DNA of 64,000 nt from Diplodia intermedia (GCA_021495925.1 JAKEKT010000122.1:1-64000); one strand, 5' to 3'. Positions 11,627 to 23,971 are shown, counted from the stretch's first letter. Numbers and translations are program-made. The notes: a model not told the origin generated them from the sequence alone.

Positions 11627-14600
11627 CTACCTGAGAGGATCAGTAGCGCCTCTATCGAGTAGCATCTGAACGATCTTCCCATTTGTAGTCTCCTCCCGAG
11701 CAGCACGCAAAGCGGTGCCCCACTTTCCACCTTCAGCGTTGGGGTCGGCGCCCCTGTCGAGTAGAAGCTGAACGATATCCTCGTGCTCTCCTTCCGAAGC
11801 AACGTAAAGAGCGTTGCCAAAGTCTCCACATGGGATGTTGACATCGGCCCCTCGGTCGAGTAGCATTTGCACCACCATCTTTTCGCCTTTCTCGGAAGCA
11901 TCATAAAGTGCGGTTCTCCACTCTTTATCTTGAGCGTTGATGTTGGCATCATGATCGAGGAGTATTTGAGCAACATTTGCATTTCCGTAGCATGTAGTTA
12001 AAATGAGAGCTGTCCGACCTAGATCATCTTTAGCATTTACGTTGGCACCGGCCTCGTCAAGCAGTATCTTCACAATCTCCTCGTTTCCTTTGATTGAAGC
12101 ATTAAGGAAAGCCGAATCAATACTCCCTCTTTTGTTGTTAGCCCCTTTGTCAAGTAAAATTCGAACGATCTTCGTATGCCCTTCCCACGAAGCATTTTCG
12201 AGAGCCGCGCCAAAATCTTCTGTCCGGAAGTTGATATCGGTGCTCTTATCGAGTAGTATCCGAACAATTTTCGTATCCCCTTCCGATGAAGCATATTGAA
12301 GAGCCTTGCCAAGATCTTCTTCCCGGAAGTTGACATCGGTGCTCTTATCGAGTAGCATCCGAACAAGTTTCGTATCCCCTTTCGATGAAGCATATCGAAG
12401 AGCCTTGCCAAGATCTTCTAACAGACAGTTGACATCGGTACTCTTATCGAGTAGCATCCGAACAAGTTTCGTATTCCCTCGGAATGAAGCAATATGTAGA
12501 GCTTGGCCAAGAAATTCCGTTCGGAAATTGACATCGGTGCTCTTATCGAGCAGTATCCGAACAATGTTCTCGTTGCCTCCGAACGAAGCAGCCTCCAGGA
12601 TGGTCATGTATTGTCCACTCCGAGCGTTAACTATGTTGGCACCGTTGTCGAGTAGTATCTGGAAGATACTTTCATGTCCGCCTCTAGATGCAGCTTCGAG
12701 AGCACTCTCAAATCGCCTACCTCGAGCATTGATGTCGGCGCCCTTATTGAGGAGAGCCTGCACGAACTCTTCATTTCCCTTGTAAGAAGCAGCCTGCAGA
12801 GCGGTACCCAAATAGCCTGGCGTGGCGTTGACGTTGGGAACTGCGTTGAGTAGCATCCAAAAGATCGACACGTTTCCGTTTTTTGCAGCAGCTTCTAGAG
12901 GAGCTTCTAGCATCTGGTGGCCATCGATAGGGGCGCCCTTTGCGAGCAGAGCTTGCACAATCTTCTCATGTCCCCGTTCGGAAGCAACCTGAAGAGCAGT
13001 CTCTCCCCAGGCGGCGGTTGCGTGAACGTCGGCTCCTTTCTCAAGTAGCGCATGCACAATGCTGCCGTGGCCTCTTCCAGACGCAGCTACGAGAGCAGTA
13101 CGACAACTTTCTGGAAACACGATCTCCACCGCGTCAACGTTTGCTCCTCTGTTGAGTAGCATCCGGACAATGCTCTCGTGCCCTTCTTCGGAAGCGGCTA
13201 TGAGAGGAGTGAAATTATTTTTACCAGCTGCGTTGACGTTGGCTCCTCTATCGAGCAACATCTGAACAATATTTTCGTACCCTTCTTCGGAAGCAGCTAT
13301 GAGAGGAGTGTCACAATTGTCATCAACTGAGTTGACGTTGGCTCCTCTATCAAGCAACATCTGAACAATGTTCTCGTGTCCTCTTATGGAAGCGCTTAGG
13401 AGAGGGTAAGTGCAAATGTCGATAGTTGCCCCCCATTCTAGCAAGGCGTGGACCACTTCTCCATGCCCTTTCCAAGAAGCAGCTTCTACAGCGGTACCGA
13501 ACTCAAGACCTTCAGCGTCGGCATCAACACCATTTGCAAGTAAATCCCGGACCACAAAGCTCAAGCCCTCAAATGATGCATTGTATAGCGGAGCATTGAA
13601 TTTGCGTTGTTGGGGTACCGGTTGATGCTGATCTCCGCCCGGGAGGTACAATGTGCAGGAATTTTCAAAGGGCGGTCCCGGATTCAGAAGGAAGTCCACA
13701 GCCATACTCCGCAAATTGTCGTCCTGCTCTCCAGCGCGAGCGTGTTTCATCCAATAACGAGCAGAGTACTTGGCGAACGGGAAACGTCTTGCAATCTCCC
13801 CGGGGGGTAGCACTTGGTCTAAAGCGTCCAGATACGCTAAGCAGACCTTGGCGATGGAAGAGCGAGCATTGTTCTCACTGAATCTGTTCAGCAGAGTTCC
13901 GTCAACTCTGTCCGAAATCAGGTATTCTTTGACGGAGAAATGTGCTAGTTGAATCTCCTTTCTTGCCAATCGACCTCGGCTGCTCTGTATAGTCACAACG
14001 ACCACGAGGCTGGAACAGCATTTGGAGATCTCGTCCGGAACGGGCATCCGGTTTTTTGGCTCGAAATGTGGTTTCTTCTCAACGTCTACCGCCAACGCAT
14101 CAACAGCTTCGTCGATTTCCAGTGGTCTTTCTGAAAAGGCCAAGATTTGCAAAAGTCGTTGTGCGTGATGCTTGTATTCATGGGGTATGTTCTTCAGGAT
14201 CCTGACGTATGTCTCGTCCAATGTCGATGGCAGAGATTCCAGTGCTTTTCTCAAGGATGGATAATCGAGGCAGTTCTCGAGAGCATCAAGTTGACACGAG
14301 ACCCAGCGAAACCTGTCCATTTAGTAAAGTATAAGTAAGAATGAACTGGGGGGAGCTTACATTCCGTCAGCCTTCTCGACCAGGGTAGTCTCGATCTCGT
14401 CTTGAATCTCCCGTTTGGACTCCCATCTTGTTAATTTTCTGATCCATGTGTGCACATATGAGCGTATGTCATCTGTGACCAATTGCCCCTGAATGGGTAT
14501 GGTATCTTGCTTCCGGGCCCATTTCCCGATGGCTGATTCAATGTCGTGTTCGGGACGACTTGTGACAAGAAGGTGAACGTTTGTCTGTTGAGAGGCCACA

Positions 14601-16505
14601 AGGCGCTCTAACCACAAGAGTAATCCTTCATTCGATTGTTGCGTTCGATTCGGGCATTCATCAAGCGCGTCGAGAACAATCCAGACTTCTCCGGCCTGTC
14701 GAATCATGCTTTGGAACGTTGTGCATAGGGATTCCATGCTTGGCTGTGAGTATCCTTTTTGACAGGACTCATAAAGAGAGTCCAAATCCCTTTGGACCCC
14801 CCTTGCTTTGTAGTACAACTGACACACAAGCGAGCGAATGACATTCCCGAGCGATTGCTTGCTGGTATCGTTGAAATCGAAGTAGAAGTAAATGGGGTCT
14901 TTGGGCCACGACTGACGGTCGGATCGCTGATGGATGCCCTTCGGCTCAAACAGCGCTTCAGCATCACAAGAATGCCCTCTGCTGTTAACCTTCTTCCTCG
15001 GTGCATTTTCTTCATCATCATCTCTCACGCGTTTCCGACTTACACTTCCAGTCTCCCGTACTGAGAGTGACTGCACTGCTTCCGCTGAGAGATTGACGGC
15101 TTTCTCCAGATCTTGAATGATTGTAGAACTGAGGACGGTTTTACCACAGCCGGCCATGCCATAGAGCCACAAGAAGGAGTTCTGCCGTGACTTCCATGCC
15201 GAGTACTCCGCCGATTGGAGAAACCATTGTCCGGTGCCTTGGTGGCAACGCTCCCGGGCTTTATAGTAGTTTGTCGAAACATCAGGCGGAGATAGCCATC
15301 GCCGGATTTCCTGGGAGTGTAGACTTGTGTCCAGGGCCTGCACCCTGTCGCTGGTTTCTTTTTGGCCAATTCCGATTTGCGAGACTTGGTCTCCAACTAA
15401 GGAAATCAGTAATCAATTAACACACAATAGCGAGATAGTGTAACTAACGCTCTTTAATCCTCTGTTCAATCGGCAAAGCTCTTTCAACGTCTTCGCCATC
15501 CATTCCTTCAAGCAATTCCTTTGCGACAGCAGCCGCCGTTGCAGCCGCGTACCTCTGCCATCGATCATTTTTGAACTCATCGGCATAATCACAAATCCCC
15601 CTGATGACAAGACAGGGGAAACTGTTCATCAAGCCGGCTGCCTCCATCTCAAAACAGATGCACTTGTCCTCCAGGCGCTGCAAGATCTCATCCCGAGAGA
15701 TTCCGTCCTTCACGACCGAATCGCCCGACGCGATGACACCGTAGTAGATCTCGGGCTCGATGGATCGTTCTGCTCGCTTGATCTCTCGGATAGGGCCAGG
15801 ACTCGAACAAGATGGGTCTTGGTCGCCAGCTGGGTTGCCAGTGGCGGCATTGTCATGACGATGTGAGGGTGTTTCGTATAGCCGATCATGTTCGGCTCCT
15901 GGGTAAAGAAAGCTGGAGTTTCCGCCCCGTTGTACTTTCGCCATCTTCGGATAACGCTGGACCATCTCCTCCAAGATCTCAGACACACGGGAATCTTCCA
16001 TCTCATGTTTCGCCTGCAAGGTCGTCACGCCTTTAAGGAGAACCTCCGGGGGAGCACTCAAGCTCCCAACGCGCTCAAAGCGGCCATCGCTCTTTCGCTT
16101 TCCAAGGTCGTATTTGACCACGCCCGGACTTGTACCGGTGGGGAGGCTGACGACAACGTCGCCAAGGCGGATGTCGATGTTATCGTCCAGTCTGGGCACG
16201 CCGGCGCCGATGCCGACCATGAGACCGAACCGGAGGTGCGGAAGGGAGCTGACCATGCTCATCGCCGTCGTTGCTGCGGATACTGTCCCGAGCCGCCCGG
16301 CAGCTAATGAAGCGATGACGATGTTGTGCTCCTTGATACGGCCCCATGTGTAGTTGTTCGTGTCTCTTGAGTGCTTCTTGAAGCCCTCCGGCTTCTCGTG
16401 TTTTTCGTCAAGTACACCTTGTGCTGCAGCTTGTTCGATGTGAAGAGCAACAATCCAGCCGACGGTGTACTGCTGAGGGCTTGAGAGTCGCGTTAGAGAT
16501 GACAT
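11627..16505 (-). CDS. NLR-like receptor: PNP-type phosphorylase, NACHT, ankyrin repeats
   Basis: Three minus-strand exons, 16505-15449, 15396-14361 and 14312-11627, with introns of 52 and 48 nt and matching phases; 1592 residues. Residues 1-350 form a nucleoside-phosphorylase-like domain (PNP_UDP_1): VGWIVALHIEQAAAQ, a glycine-rich GLMVGIGAGVP, and CFEMEAAGLMNSFPCLVIRG near the end. A NACHT NTPase follows, with Walker A GMAGCGKT at about 432-439 and Walker B VLDALDE at about 593-599. From about residue 920 to the end there are about 20 ankyrin repeats. This is the architecture of fungal NLR/STAND proteins, where a ligand sensed by the repeats drives oligomerisation and releases the N-terminal effector; in some such proteins the phosphorylase domain acts on nucleosides. 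The start at 16505 (MSSLTRLSS) is the first ATG before the conserved TVGWIVAL. No break is seen. Confidence 0.9.
12227..12524 (-). repeat. near-identical 99-bp ankyrin repeat units
   Basis: Within the NLR gene three consecutive 99-base units (33 codons each) are very alike. On the plus strand each contains a TCTTATCGAGTAG core and an AAGATCTTCT- or AAGAAATTCC-like end. The encoded unit centres on VRILLDKSTDVN or VRMLLDKSTDVN. Neighbouring units to about 12625 are more diverged. Such low divergence inside one repeat domain suggests recent duplication or gene conversion. Confidence 0.85.
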
Positions 16506-16945
16506 GACAAGCAACAGGGCTGGATATTGGGAGTAGAGATAGCCTTGTCTGGTGCATTGCGCGACCAAGGTTTCTGTGTTGCGGAGAAGAACAAGGTCGG
16601 TGACGAAGAAAGGCAGGGCCTACCACAAGTAATCACACCGCTTACTGACGTGGCATGCACGAGGCTGACACCGAGGCGCAGCTGAAAAATTTGAGGCACC
16701 CTTGCTCCAACTCCACTTCACAGCCACAATTCCGGCTAAGATCATCCCACATGCCCCAACGGTCAAGTTGTTAATACGGTTACTTTGTCAATCAAGCTAC
16801 ATGTCATTGGTGGCGGGAGACTGAAATGAATGCGGCTCTGATAAGACATTCTTGGACAATTGTTACAGCTTGAACTATTGATGCACGCTCTCCACGCAGA
16901 CAATGTCCCTCTACAATCATCTGGAGAGTTGCTCAAGTTGCGAAC
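16506..16945. other. intergenic gap
   Basis: About 440 bases between the start of the NLR gene and the stop of the sugar transporter, both on the minus strand. It should hold the NLR promoter. No distinct element was recognised. Confidence 0.5.
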
Positions 16946-18945
16946 CTACAGCGTCGGATGGCCTGCGGCAAAGCTCTTCTCCGGTGCGCCCGCTTCGATA
17001 TGAGTAGCCTCATCGCTCAGCCCAACCTTTTCCACATGTGCCCTCACACCCGGTCTCTTCGTCGATATGGCATCCGGGTCTCTGATGACGATCAACGAAG
17101 GATTGGTACGGTAATACTCATCCAGATCCTCGAGACTGCGGTTCGCTGCACGGACGCGTTAGCACTTCTCCACCAAGACGACGAACATTGTCCAGCTCGC
17201 ATACCTGTTTCAGGATAAAAGAGGTAGATGGTCGGCAAGAAGACGGCGTTGAACACGGTCCAAACGATCCAGAAGCGCCATCCGAGACTCTCGATGCCGA
17301 TGGGCGTGATCTCGACGATGACGAAGTTGGTGATCCTGCATTTCATCCACCGTCAGCCGTGATGCGAATACCTGGACACGACGCACAACATACCAGTTCG
17401 TCGCCGTCGCCACTGCCACGCCTTTCGTGCGCATGGGGTAGCTGCTAATTTCGGCCGGATAAAGCCCTTCCCTCTTCCGTAAGCCTGCTGTCTGCGGAAT
17501 GGCGTTGGGGGTGGGGACTTACACGGAACGCCGAGCATGCCGATGCCAAACGCGATGTAGTAGAGGAAAAAGAACGCAATCGACGCCGACGCGAACGCAT
17601 GCCCATTCGCACTCGACTCTGCGAACCTCAGCAAAATAGTAATAACCAAAAACGCCAACCCCTGCCCAAACGTCGACAGCATCATCAGCTTCCTCCGCCC
17701 CCACCTCTCCACCAACGGCACCGCGACGCACGAGAACACCAGATACGACGTCGCGTTGCACGCCGTCAGCAGGCGGGAAGTGGAATTCGACACGCCCACG
17801 TACTCGATCAGCACGGTCGGCAGGTAGTAGCTCATGATGTTGATGCCTTCGAACTGCTGCATGAACTGCGTGCCGGCGCCGAGCAGCAGGCGGCGGACCG
17901 TCTTGGTCGACCCTGTGTTGCGGCCCCGCAGCAGGTCGCGCCACCGCACGGCGTGCTCGACCTCGTAGCGCACGCTGTACGAGATCGTCTCCAGCTGCTC
18001 GACGACGTACGGGTCGGCTTCGGGCTTGGCTTCGAGGGCCGCGATGATGGATTTCGCTTCGTCCAGGCGGCCCTGGCCGACGAGCCAGCTTGTGGAGAAG
18101 GGCATGTCAGTCTGGTTGCGGCGGGGGCGGGATTGTGGATGGCGGGGGGAGGAGAGCTTTTACCGTGGGGACTCGGGCAGCCAGGGGACGGTGGCCCAGA
18201 GGATGAAGATGAAGAAGAATTGGAAGGCGAGCGGGAAGCGCCAGGCGACGGAGCCGCCGCGGAAGGAGAGGCCGTAGTTGATCCAGTTGACGAGGGTGAA
18301 GCCGGCGATGTTCATCACCATCTCCAGGATGACGAGGTTGCCGCGCCATTTCGCTTGGGACGTTTCCGTTTGCCAGATCGGCGCTGTTGCCGTGTTGATG
18401 CCGTTTCCGAAGCTGCGATGATGAGTTCGGCGTCTTCGTACGAATCGCTGAATAACTCACCCGAGTACGGTCCGTCCGACGAACATTTGCGCCAGGCTGT
18501 AGGAACTCGTCTGAATGAGGGCGCCGACAGCCATGACGGTCGTGCCGAGGAGCACCGACTTCTTTCTGCCGAGACGTTCACCGACGGTGAAGGCGATGAT
18601 GGCGCCGAAGAAGCATCCGACATCGTAGATGGCGGTGACGGTGGAAAGAACCTTGGTCCTGCCGGGTCTGACCAGGTCATGGAGCTCCAAAAAGTCTTGG
18701 GTGACTACAACGCCGCCTGGAGAGAAGGTAAGACTATTTCCGAGTGCTCCGAGACGGGATGCATACTGAAAACACCTTGATCGTAGCCGAATAGGGTCAT
18801 GTCTGTTGCACATGCTACCTGTAGAACGATGAGCAGCTGTTCCGGGCGGTTGTATCTTGAGCGGCCGTACCGTAATCCAGAATGTGAGCCATCCTCCAGT
18901 CATGCCGAAGAATGGCTTTTTCGTAGAAGCGTTTGTGACTGTCAT
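16946..18945 (-). CDS. MFS sugar porter (hexose-type transporter)
   Basis: Eight minus-strand exons: 18945-18871, 18818-18767, 18716-18461, 18412-18164, 18088-17523, 17466-17394, 17335-17205 and 17145-16946. Introns are 48-75 nt and phases agree; 533 residues. All sugar-porter signatures appear once spliced: LFGYDQGVFSGVV in helix 1 (the FSG junction is split by an intron), GERLGRKKS in the loop after helix 2, LPESPRWL before the central loop, QQFEGINIMSYY in helix 7, ERWGRRKLMM after helix 8, VPWLYPAEISSYPMRTKG, and YPETANRSLEDLDEYY after helix 12. It should be a 12-helix plasma-membrane proton symporter or facilitator for a hexose or related sugar; substrate cannot be read from sequence. 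The N-terminus before helix 1 is short, which fits ATG 18945. It diverges from the PhiA-like gene across a 628-bp gap. Confidence 0.9.
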
Positions 18946-19573
18946 GGTAAACGAAGCGCCGTCGACAGTTCTTTGTCGGCACCATGGCAAGGCAAGCTCG
19001 GCATATAAATATCATGCTGCAAATGTCAGAACCGGGTGAATTGTGCGGGGAAAATCTGGGGAAGGAATGAAGATAGGCAAAAGGTGAGCAGATCAGTCCG
19101 CGCGTGTTGTACTGAAAGGGGTAATTCGGGCGACGCTGTCATTCGGGAGTTTTCGGCGGCGGCCGTAAGCTGACGACTTCCCTGCTTTCAACGTGCTCTT
19201 GGCGTGCAGCAGATCTCGAACGCGTCGGAACATTAGGGGCGGGGTGCGGGGTGCGGGGTATCGAGACCGGCGCGGGAAGCCACAGCGGCTTAGTTGCGGG
19301 AAAACCCGTGGGATCTGGGAGAGATCCGTGGATCGGCCTATGAGCATCGCATGGGGAGCCAGTCATCCAGACTACCAGATGCTCAGCTCCCAGGGTGCCA
19401 AAGCTGAAACACCGTATCCGGTTTAGATACATCTGCACATGAAAAGGGAGGCCAGCCATGCGGCCGATATAAGAACTTCCATCAGATCCCCGCAACAGTC
19501 AGCCTGCAGAAAAGACAACCAAACCACCCATACCAACAATAACAACAACAACAACCAACCTCCACCATCCAAC
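18946..19573. promoter_or_regulatory. divergent promoter region (transporter / PhiA-like gene)
   Basis: Non-coding gap between two divergent genes. A TATA-like CATATAAATA at 19002-19011 reads as TATTTATATG toward the transporter, 57 bases before its ATG. A GATATAAG at 19466-19473 lies 100 bases before the ATG of the PhiA-like gene, followed by an A/C-rich leader (AACAATAACAACAACAAC). These are motif matches only; no factor site is proven. Confidence 0.45.
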
Positions 19574-20044
19574 ATGCCCCAAAACTTCACCCTCACCGCC
19601 ATCAAACCCGGCTCGCCCATCGACCACAGCCCCATCGCGGCCACCCAATCGAGCCTCTGGCTCAAATCGCCGCACGAGCAGCCCGCCACCTTCCAGCTCC
19701 GCAACGACGAAGTCTTCCTGTACGCGGAGCCGGCGCCCAGCCAGAAGCTGTACACGGACCGCTCGGGCATGGGCCAGGGCGTGCTGCAGTACACGCACGA
19801 CGCGGCGCAGGCCGCCACGCTGAACCCGAACCGCATCGAGCAGAGCGGCTGGGCGGTCCACGGCGACAAGCTGCAGCTGAGGGGCACGGGCTTCCTCGCC
19901 ACGCCTGGCGGGGAGGGCGGAGCGTGGCGCGTGTGGATGGATACCGGGAATAAGAATCCTGCGGGCCAGCAGGGGGGTGTGGGGTTTGAGGTCAGGGTCG
20001 TGCCCGTGCCGCATCCGGTTGGGAAGCATTATTCGAATCTGTGA
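19574..20044 (+). CDS. PhiA / IgE-binding-like cell wall family protein, no signal peptide
   Basis: Single exon, 156 residues. The start FTLTAIKPGSPIDHSPI and the pattern with FQLRNDEVFLYAE, then LYTDRSGMGQGVLQYT, resemble the PhiA/IgE-binding family of small fungal surface proteins, whose members begin the mature chain with an FT-A-SGSPIH-like motif. Known members carry a signal peptide; here the conserved motif starts at residue 5, so no export signal is visible and no upstream exon could be found that would add one. It could be cytosolic, non-classically exported, or mis-started. The C-terminal half is Gly-rich (LATPGGEGGAWRVW). The ATG lies after an A/C-rich leader and a TATA-like box. 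Family assignment rests on pattern recall and is moderate. Confidence 0.55.
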   Translation: MPQNFTLTAIKPGSPIDHSPIAATQSSLWLKSPHEQPATFQLRNDEVFLYAEPAPSQKLYTDRSGMGQGVLQYTHDAAQAATLNPNRIEQSGWAVHGDKLQLRGTGFLATPGGEGGAWRVWMDTGNKNPAGQQGGVGFEVRVVPVPHPVGKHYSNL

Positions 20045-20309
20045 GGGCGTGGAGTGTGTCACTGGCTGGGTGATGGATGATAGACTCAATTCGTTTAGCA
20101 AAATGTCAATGCGGTTTCTCTTCTGCTTGTCGGTTGGTTGATGTGCAGTTGAAGTGCAGAAGCATGGGATGGTTTATCGTAGGGTATGTAGTGTGCGCGA
20201 ACATAATTGGCGTATTGCGCATCGACAGCACAGCACATCCTTTGACAGTAGATTTTGCAAGAATTTGATTTCTTTGAAGCATTGAAAACTCTATAATCTC
20301 TGGAAAGCT

Positions 20310-21256
20310 TTATGGGAGTGTGTAGCCTCCATCGATGATGATGTCGGCGCCGGTCATGTAGCAGCAAGCGTCGCTTGCAAGGAAAACGTAGGCCTGTTGA
20401 AATCAAGTCAGACTTTTGTGGACGGCAACGTTTTACTGATGTACGTACGCTTTTCAGCTCAGCCGGGTGGCAGATGCGGCGTCCCGGAATCATCGACAGC
20501 CATTGGTTCATGAGTTCGGGTGGTTGTTTCGTGAGCACTGCCGTATAGTCAGCATGAGCACACCACCTCACGCCCAAATCCAGGCGACTTACTCTCGGTG
20601 AGGATGAAGCCGGGCGAGATACAATTGACTCTTGCAAAATCCGTCCACTCGACCGCCAAGCTCTTAGCCAGGTGCACCGCAGCCGCTTTTGACGAATTGT
20701 ACGCCGCCTGCGTCTGCGGGATGTTGACCAAGGTCGCGCTGACAGAGGCGGTAATGATCAAGTTCCCTTTCCCCTGCGCCTTGAAGATCTTGCCGGCCGC
20801 CTGGGCGGTCCACATGACGCCATCCAGGTTGACGCTGTTGTTCCGGCGCCACGTCTCCTCGGTGTACTCCAGGCTGGGGACGTTGGCGCACACGCCGGCG
20901 TTGGCGACCATGACGTCCAGCCGGCCGTTGCCGAACTCGGCGGCGATCTTGTTCACGGTGGCGGCGATGGCATCGCGGCTGGCGACGTCGGATTGGAAGG
21001 CCTGCACGCGCACGCCGGTTGCCTGCGCGATCTGGGCGGCCGTGTCCGGGGCGTCGGTGCTGGACGTGTAGATGAGGGCGACGTCGGCCCCGGCCTCGGC
21101 CAGCCCGCGCACGATCTCGACCCCGATGCCTCTGGCTCCGCCCGTGACGGCTGCGATCTTGCCCTTGAGCGAGAACTGCGAGAGCACTGGCGCATTGACG
21201 TCGGGGGGCTGGTAGAGAGGCATGTTCAATCGTGTGTCGCTGTCCCTCCGCTGCAT
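20310..21256 (-). CDS. short-chain dehydrogenase/reductase (sorbose/xylulose-reductase type)
   Basis: Three minus-strand exons, 21256-20593, 20537-20449 and 20393-20310, two 55-nt introns, phases agree; 278 residues, or 267 if the second ATG at 21223 (MPLYQPP) is used. Classical SDR features: cofactor motif TGGARGIG near residue 37, NAG in VANAGVC near 120, a serine in ITASVSA, the catalytic YNSSKAA, and the PG motif in ISPGFILTE. The C-terminus DIIIDGGYTLP is typical of the family. It should reduce a ketose or related carbonyl with NADPH in the cytosol; the exact substrate is unknown. It is divergent to a Zn2Cys6 gene across 318 bases, which makes co-regulation possible. Confidence 0.85.
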
Positions 21257-21574
21257 CCCCGACCACGCTGGCCTTCATATACACAGTAAACAGGCTATGG
21301 TGGGGCTGCCCCGCGTTTGCCTGGCCATGGAAAGTTTGGCGGCCCGTCGATGGCATGCGCCCAGACAAGGCCCGGTTAAAAGACGTACCCGAAGGCAAGA
21401 GAGCCGAGGACCAGGAACATGGACGGTTGCCCCGCCTGGCCCGATGGGGAAATTCTCGCGATGGATTCCTGCCAACGTCACTCAGCCCGAACCAGCAGCT
21501 TTGGCGAGCGGGGTTCCAAGCGCAGGTCATCCCACTCAGCGACAACTCCTTTTGTCAAGTTTCGCGAACTGAAC
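21257..21574. promoter_or_regulatory. divergent promoter region (SDR / Zn2Cys6 gene)
   Basis: 318 non-coding bases shared by an SDR gene and a transcription-factor gene pointing apart. No clear TATA box or palindromic factor site was recognised. Confidence 0.4.
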
Positions 21575-23837
21575 ATGCCCCGAGCAGCTGTCGATAAGCC
21601 CAATCGCCGACGCGGGCCGACTACTCGGCATCAAGGCCATGCGCGGTCCCGCAAAGGATGGTAAGCCCATGACGTATCCGGCTCGCTCTCTGCCGCTGAC
21701 GACCAAGTCTCGTGAAGCTCCGAGTGCCGCAAGCGCAAGATCAAGTGCGACGAAACACATCCTCAATGTGGCCAGTGTAGACGGGCTGAGCGTGCCTGTC
21801 CCATCCTCGACAGTCTCTTCCGGCCCCACGCTTTAACCTTCTCGGTCCAGTCTATTGAGACATCCGGCGTTGCTCAGCAAGAAGAAAGTGAAACGACCGA
21901 CAGTCACGCTGTTTTGAACCCCGCATCCAACGAGCCAAGCCCCCACGAGCCGTTGCCGATCCCTCTCGAGCATCCACCAACAGGAACAGCACCAGAGTCT
22001 TACCCGGCGACTGCAACCAGCATCCAGAACCTTAGTCCCGATATAAACCCCAACTGTCAATTTGCAAACACCGTCCACACGCCTGTATTGCCCGAGTGTG
22101 AGCTTCCCCGGGAGGTTTCCGTCACAATATCTCGAAACTAAAGTATTCGCAGCCGTTCCTCCTGCCCAAGCCCACATCGCCGCCCCCGCTCCTACCCTAA
22201 ACAACGATGGCGCCAGCCAAGATGGCGAAGATGCAGACGAGATGGCCTTCTTCCTCCGCCAGTTCTCCGAAGGCGTCGGCAAAGCGTCAGACACACCCAT
22301 CCAGTCCGCCTGCCACCCGCTAACAGCATGCAGGATGGATCTCGTGACATCCGACTGCTATTTCAGCCGTCAAGCCGTGCATCTGGCGGTCCATTGTCCG
22401 CTGATCAAGTACTCCGCGTGCGCCGCAGCAGCGAAGCAGATAGGCCAAACGGGCGCCCGCGAGCCGGCGCGCACCCGTCTCACCGCCGGCCAGATCCGCG
22501 TCGCGGACGCCATCAGCAAAACGAACCTGGACTACCTGTGGTACGGGGCCAAGTACTACGAGAAGGCGATCCAAGCACTCGCCAGGGAAATCTCGCAAGA
22601 AAGCCTCAGCAGTCCCTCGGCCGGTCTCGCCACCTGCAGCGGCCTTGCCCCTTCCCCGTCCGCCATCTACGGCGCCGTGGTCGCCGATTCCGGCCACGAG
22701 ATGCAGCAGCCCGCTTTCCCTTTGGTTGCGGCCTGCATACTGTGCCAGTACGAAGAGCTCAGCGCGACGATGCGAGCCTGGTCGGGGCACCTCGACGGCA
22801 TCTGCAAGCTGCTCCAGATAGACGGAAAGCGGGATGTCGAGAGAGTCCGCAGTAGTCCGTCGCAACCGCGGCCGTACCAATCGCCGGCGCACCAGTCGGT
22901 GTTCTGGTGGTTCGTTCTAAGCGACTTCAAGGAGTCCCGTAAGGCCCCTCCCTCCCCTCCAGCCTGCCGCCACGCTCACACCCGTATCACCACAGTCACC
23001 TCCCAGCGCCGCACGCGCATAGACACGGAAGACCTACCCCTATGGCACAGCATGGGCCTACCGCAGCAGCAGCAGCACGCCGACGCCGACTCGCCCGCCT
23101 CGCCCTCCTCCACCTCCCCCTCCACCACCGAGCAATCCGCCCTCCGCACCCTCCTCCACCTCTCCTGCAAAGCCGTCAACTACGCCCACGCCACCGCCAC
23201 CGCCGCCAACCAGCTCGACCGCGCCTCGCACGCCGCCCTCTCCCGCGCCCTCGCCTCCTGGCACGCGTCCCGCCCTCCCTCCTTCCACCCCGCCTCCGTC
23301 CTCCCCCGCACCACTGCAAGCTCCGCCCTCTTCTCGACCGAGACCTGGTACCCCTGCCCGACCGCCGCTTTCGCCACCGCGCTGTATCACACGGCGCAAA
23401 CTGTCGTTTTGATGAGCGGGCCGTGCTGGAGCGACAGCGGCGACAGCAACAGCAGCAGCAGCAACAGCAGCAACAACAGCGGCAACAGCCGCGCTGGCAG
23501 AGCGCCCCACAGCAACATAGACCTGATCCACGCATACCACACACTCCAACGGCGGCGGCGGCGGCACGCGGCTGCGGTGTTCGCGGCGGTGCTCGGGGCG
23601 ACAGCGGATGGTTGCGACGGGGAGGGGCGGGTGGTGCGGATGCACGTGGTGCAGGCGCTGTGGGTCGCGGGGCAGTGCCTGGCGGACGGGGCGGAGAGGG
23701 AGGAGGCGGTTGGGTTGATGCGGGGGGTGGAGCGGGATTTGGGGGTCGCGGTGGGGGAGAGGGTTGGGGACTTGGTGGGGGGGTGGTGGGGGGATGGGGA
23801 CGGGGATGGGGATGGGGACGGCGGCGTTTGCTGTTGA
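21575..23837 (+). CDS. Zn2Cys6 transcription factor
   Basis: Four exons, 21575-21660, 21718-22097, 22153-22938 and 22996-23837; introns 57, 55 and 57 nt; 697 residues. The first splice rebuilds the zinc cluster: exon 1 ends with RSRKG plus TG, exon 2 supplies the C, giving CSECRKRKIKC then DETHPQCGQC and RRAERAC from residue 29. The middle holds a domain like the second class of fungal regulator domains (for example WSGHLDGICKLLQ, then RTRIDTEDLPLW). The last intron is a multiple of three, so read-through would also stay open; I favour splicing because it restores the RTRIDTED region. Low-complexity Ser/Asn and Asp/Gly runs (CAGCAGCAG near 23450, GGGGAT repeats near 23793-23822) mark the tail. 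It likely acts in the nucleus, perhaps on the divergent SDR gene. Confidence 0.78.
23793..23822. repeat. GGGGAT/GGGGAC hexamer repeats
   Basis: About five G-rich hexamers encoding alternating Gly-Asp at the C-terminus of the Zn2Cys6 gene. Confidence 0.8.
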
Positions 23838-23971
23838 AGGAACACAGGGGGGAAACAATGTGGCGGCTCTTGGGGCCGCGGCGGGTGACGGAAGGAATTG
23901 CCCCTACCCGGTCGGCCTTGTGGACTGGTTCTGTGTGGGAGAGGAGAAACAGTCTTGATTTACATTACTTG

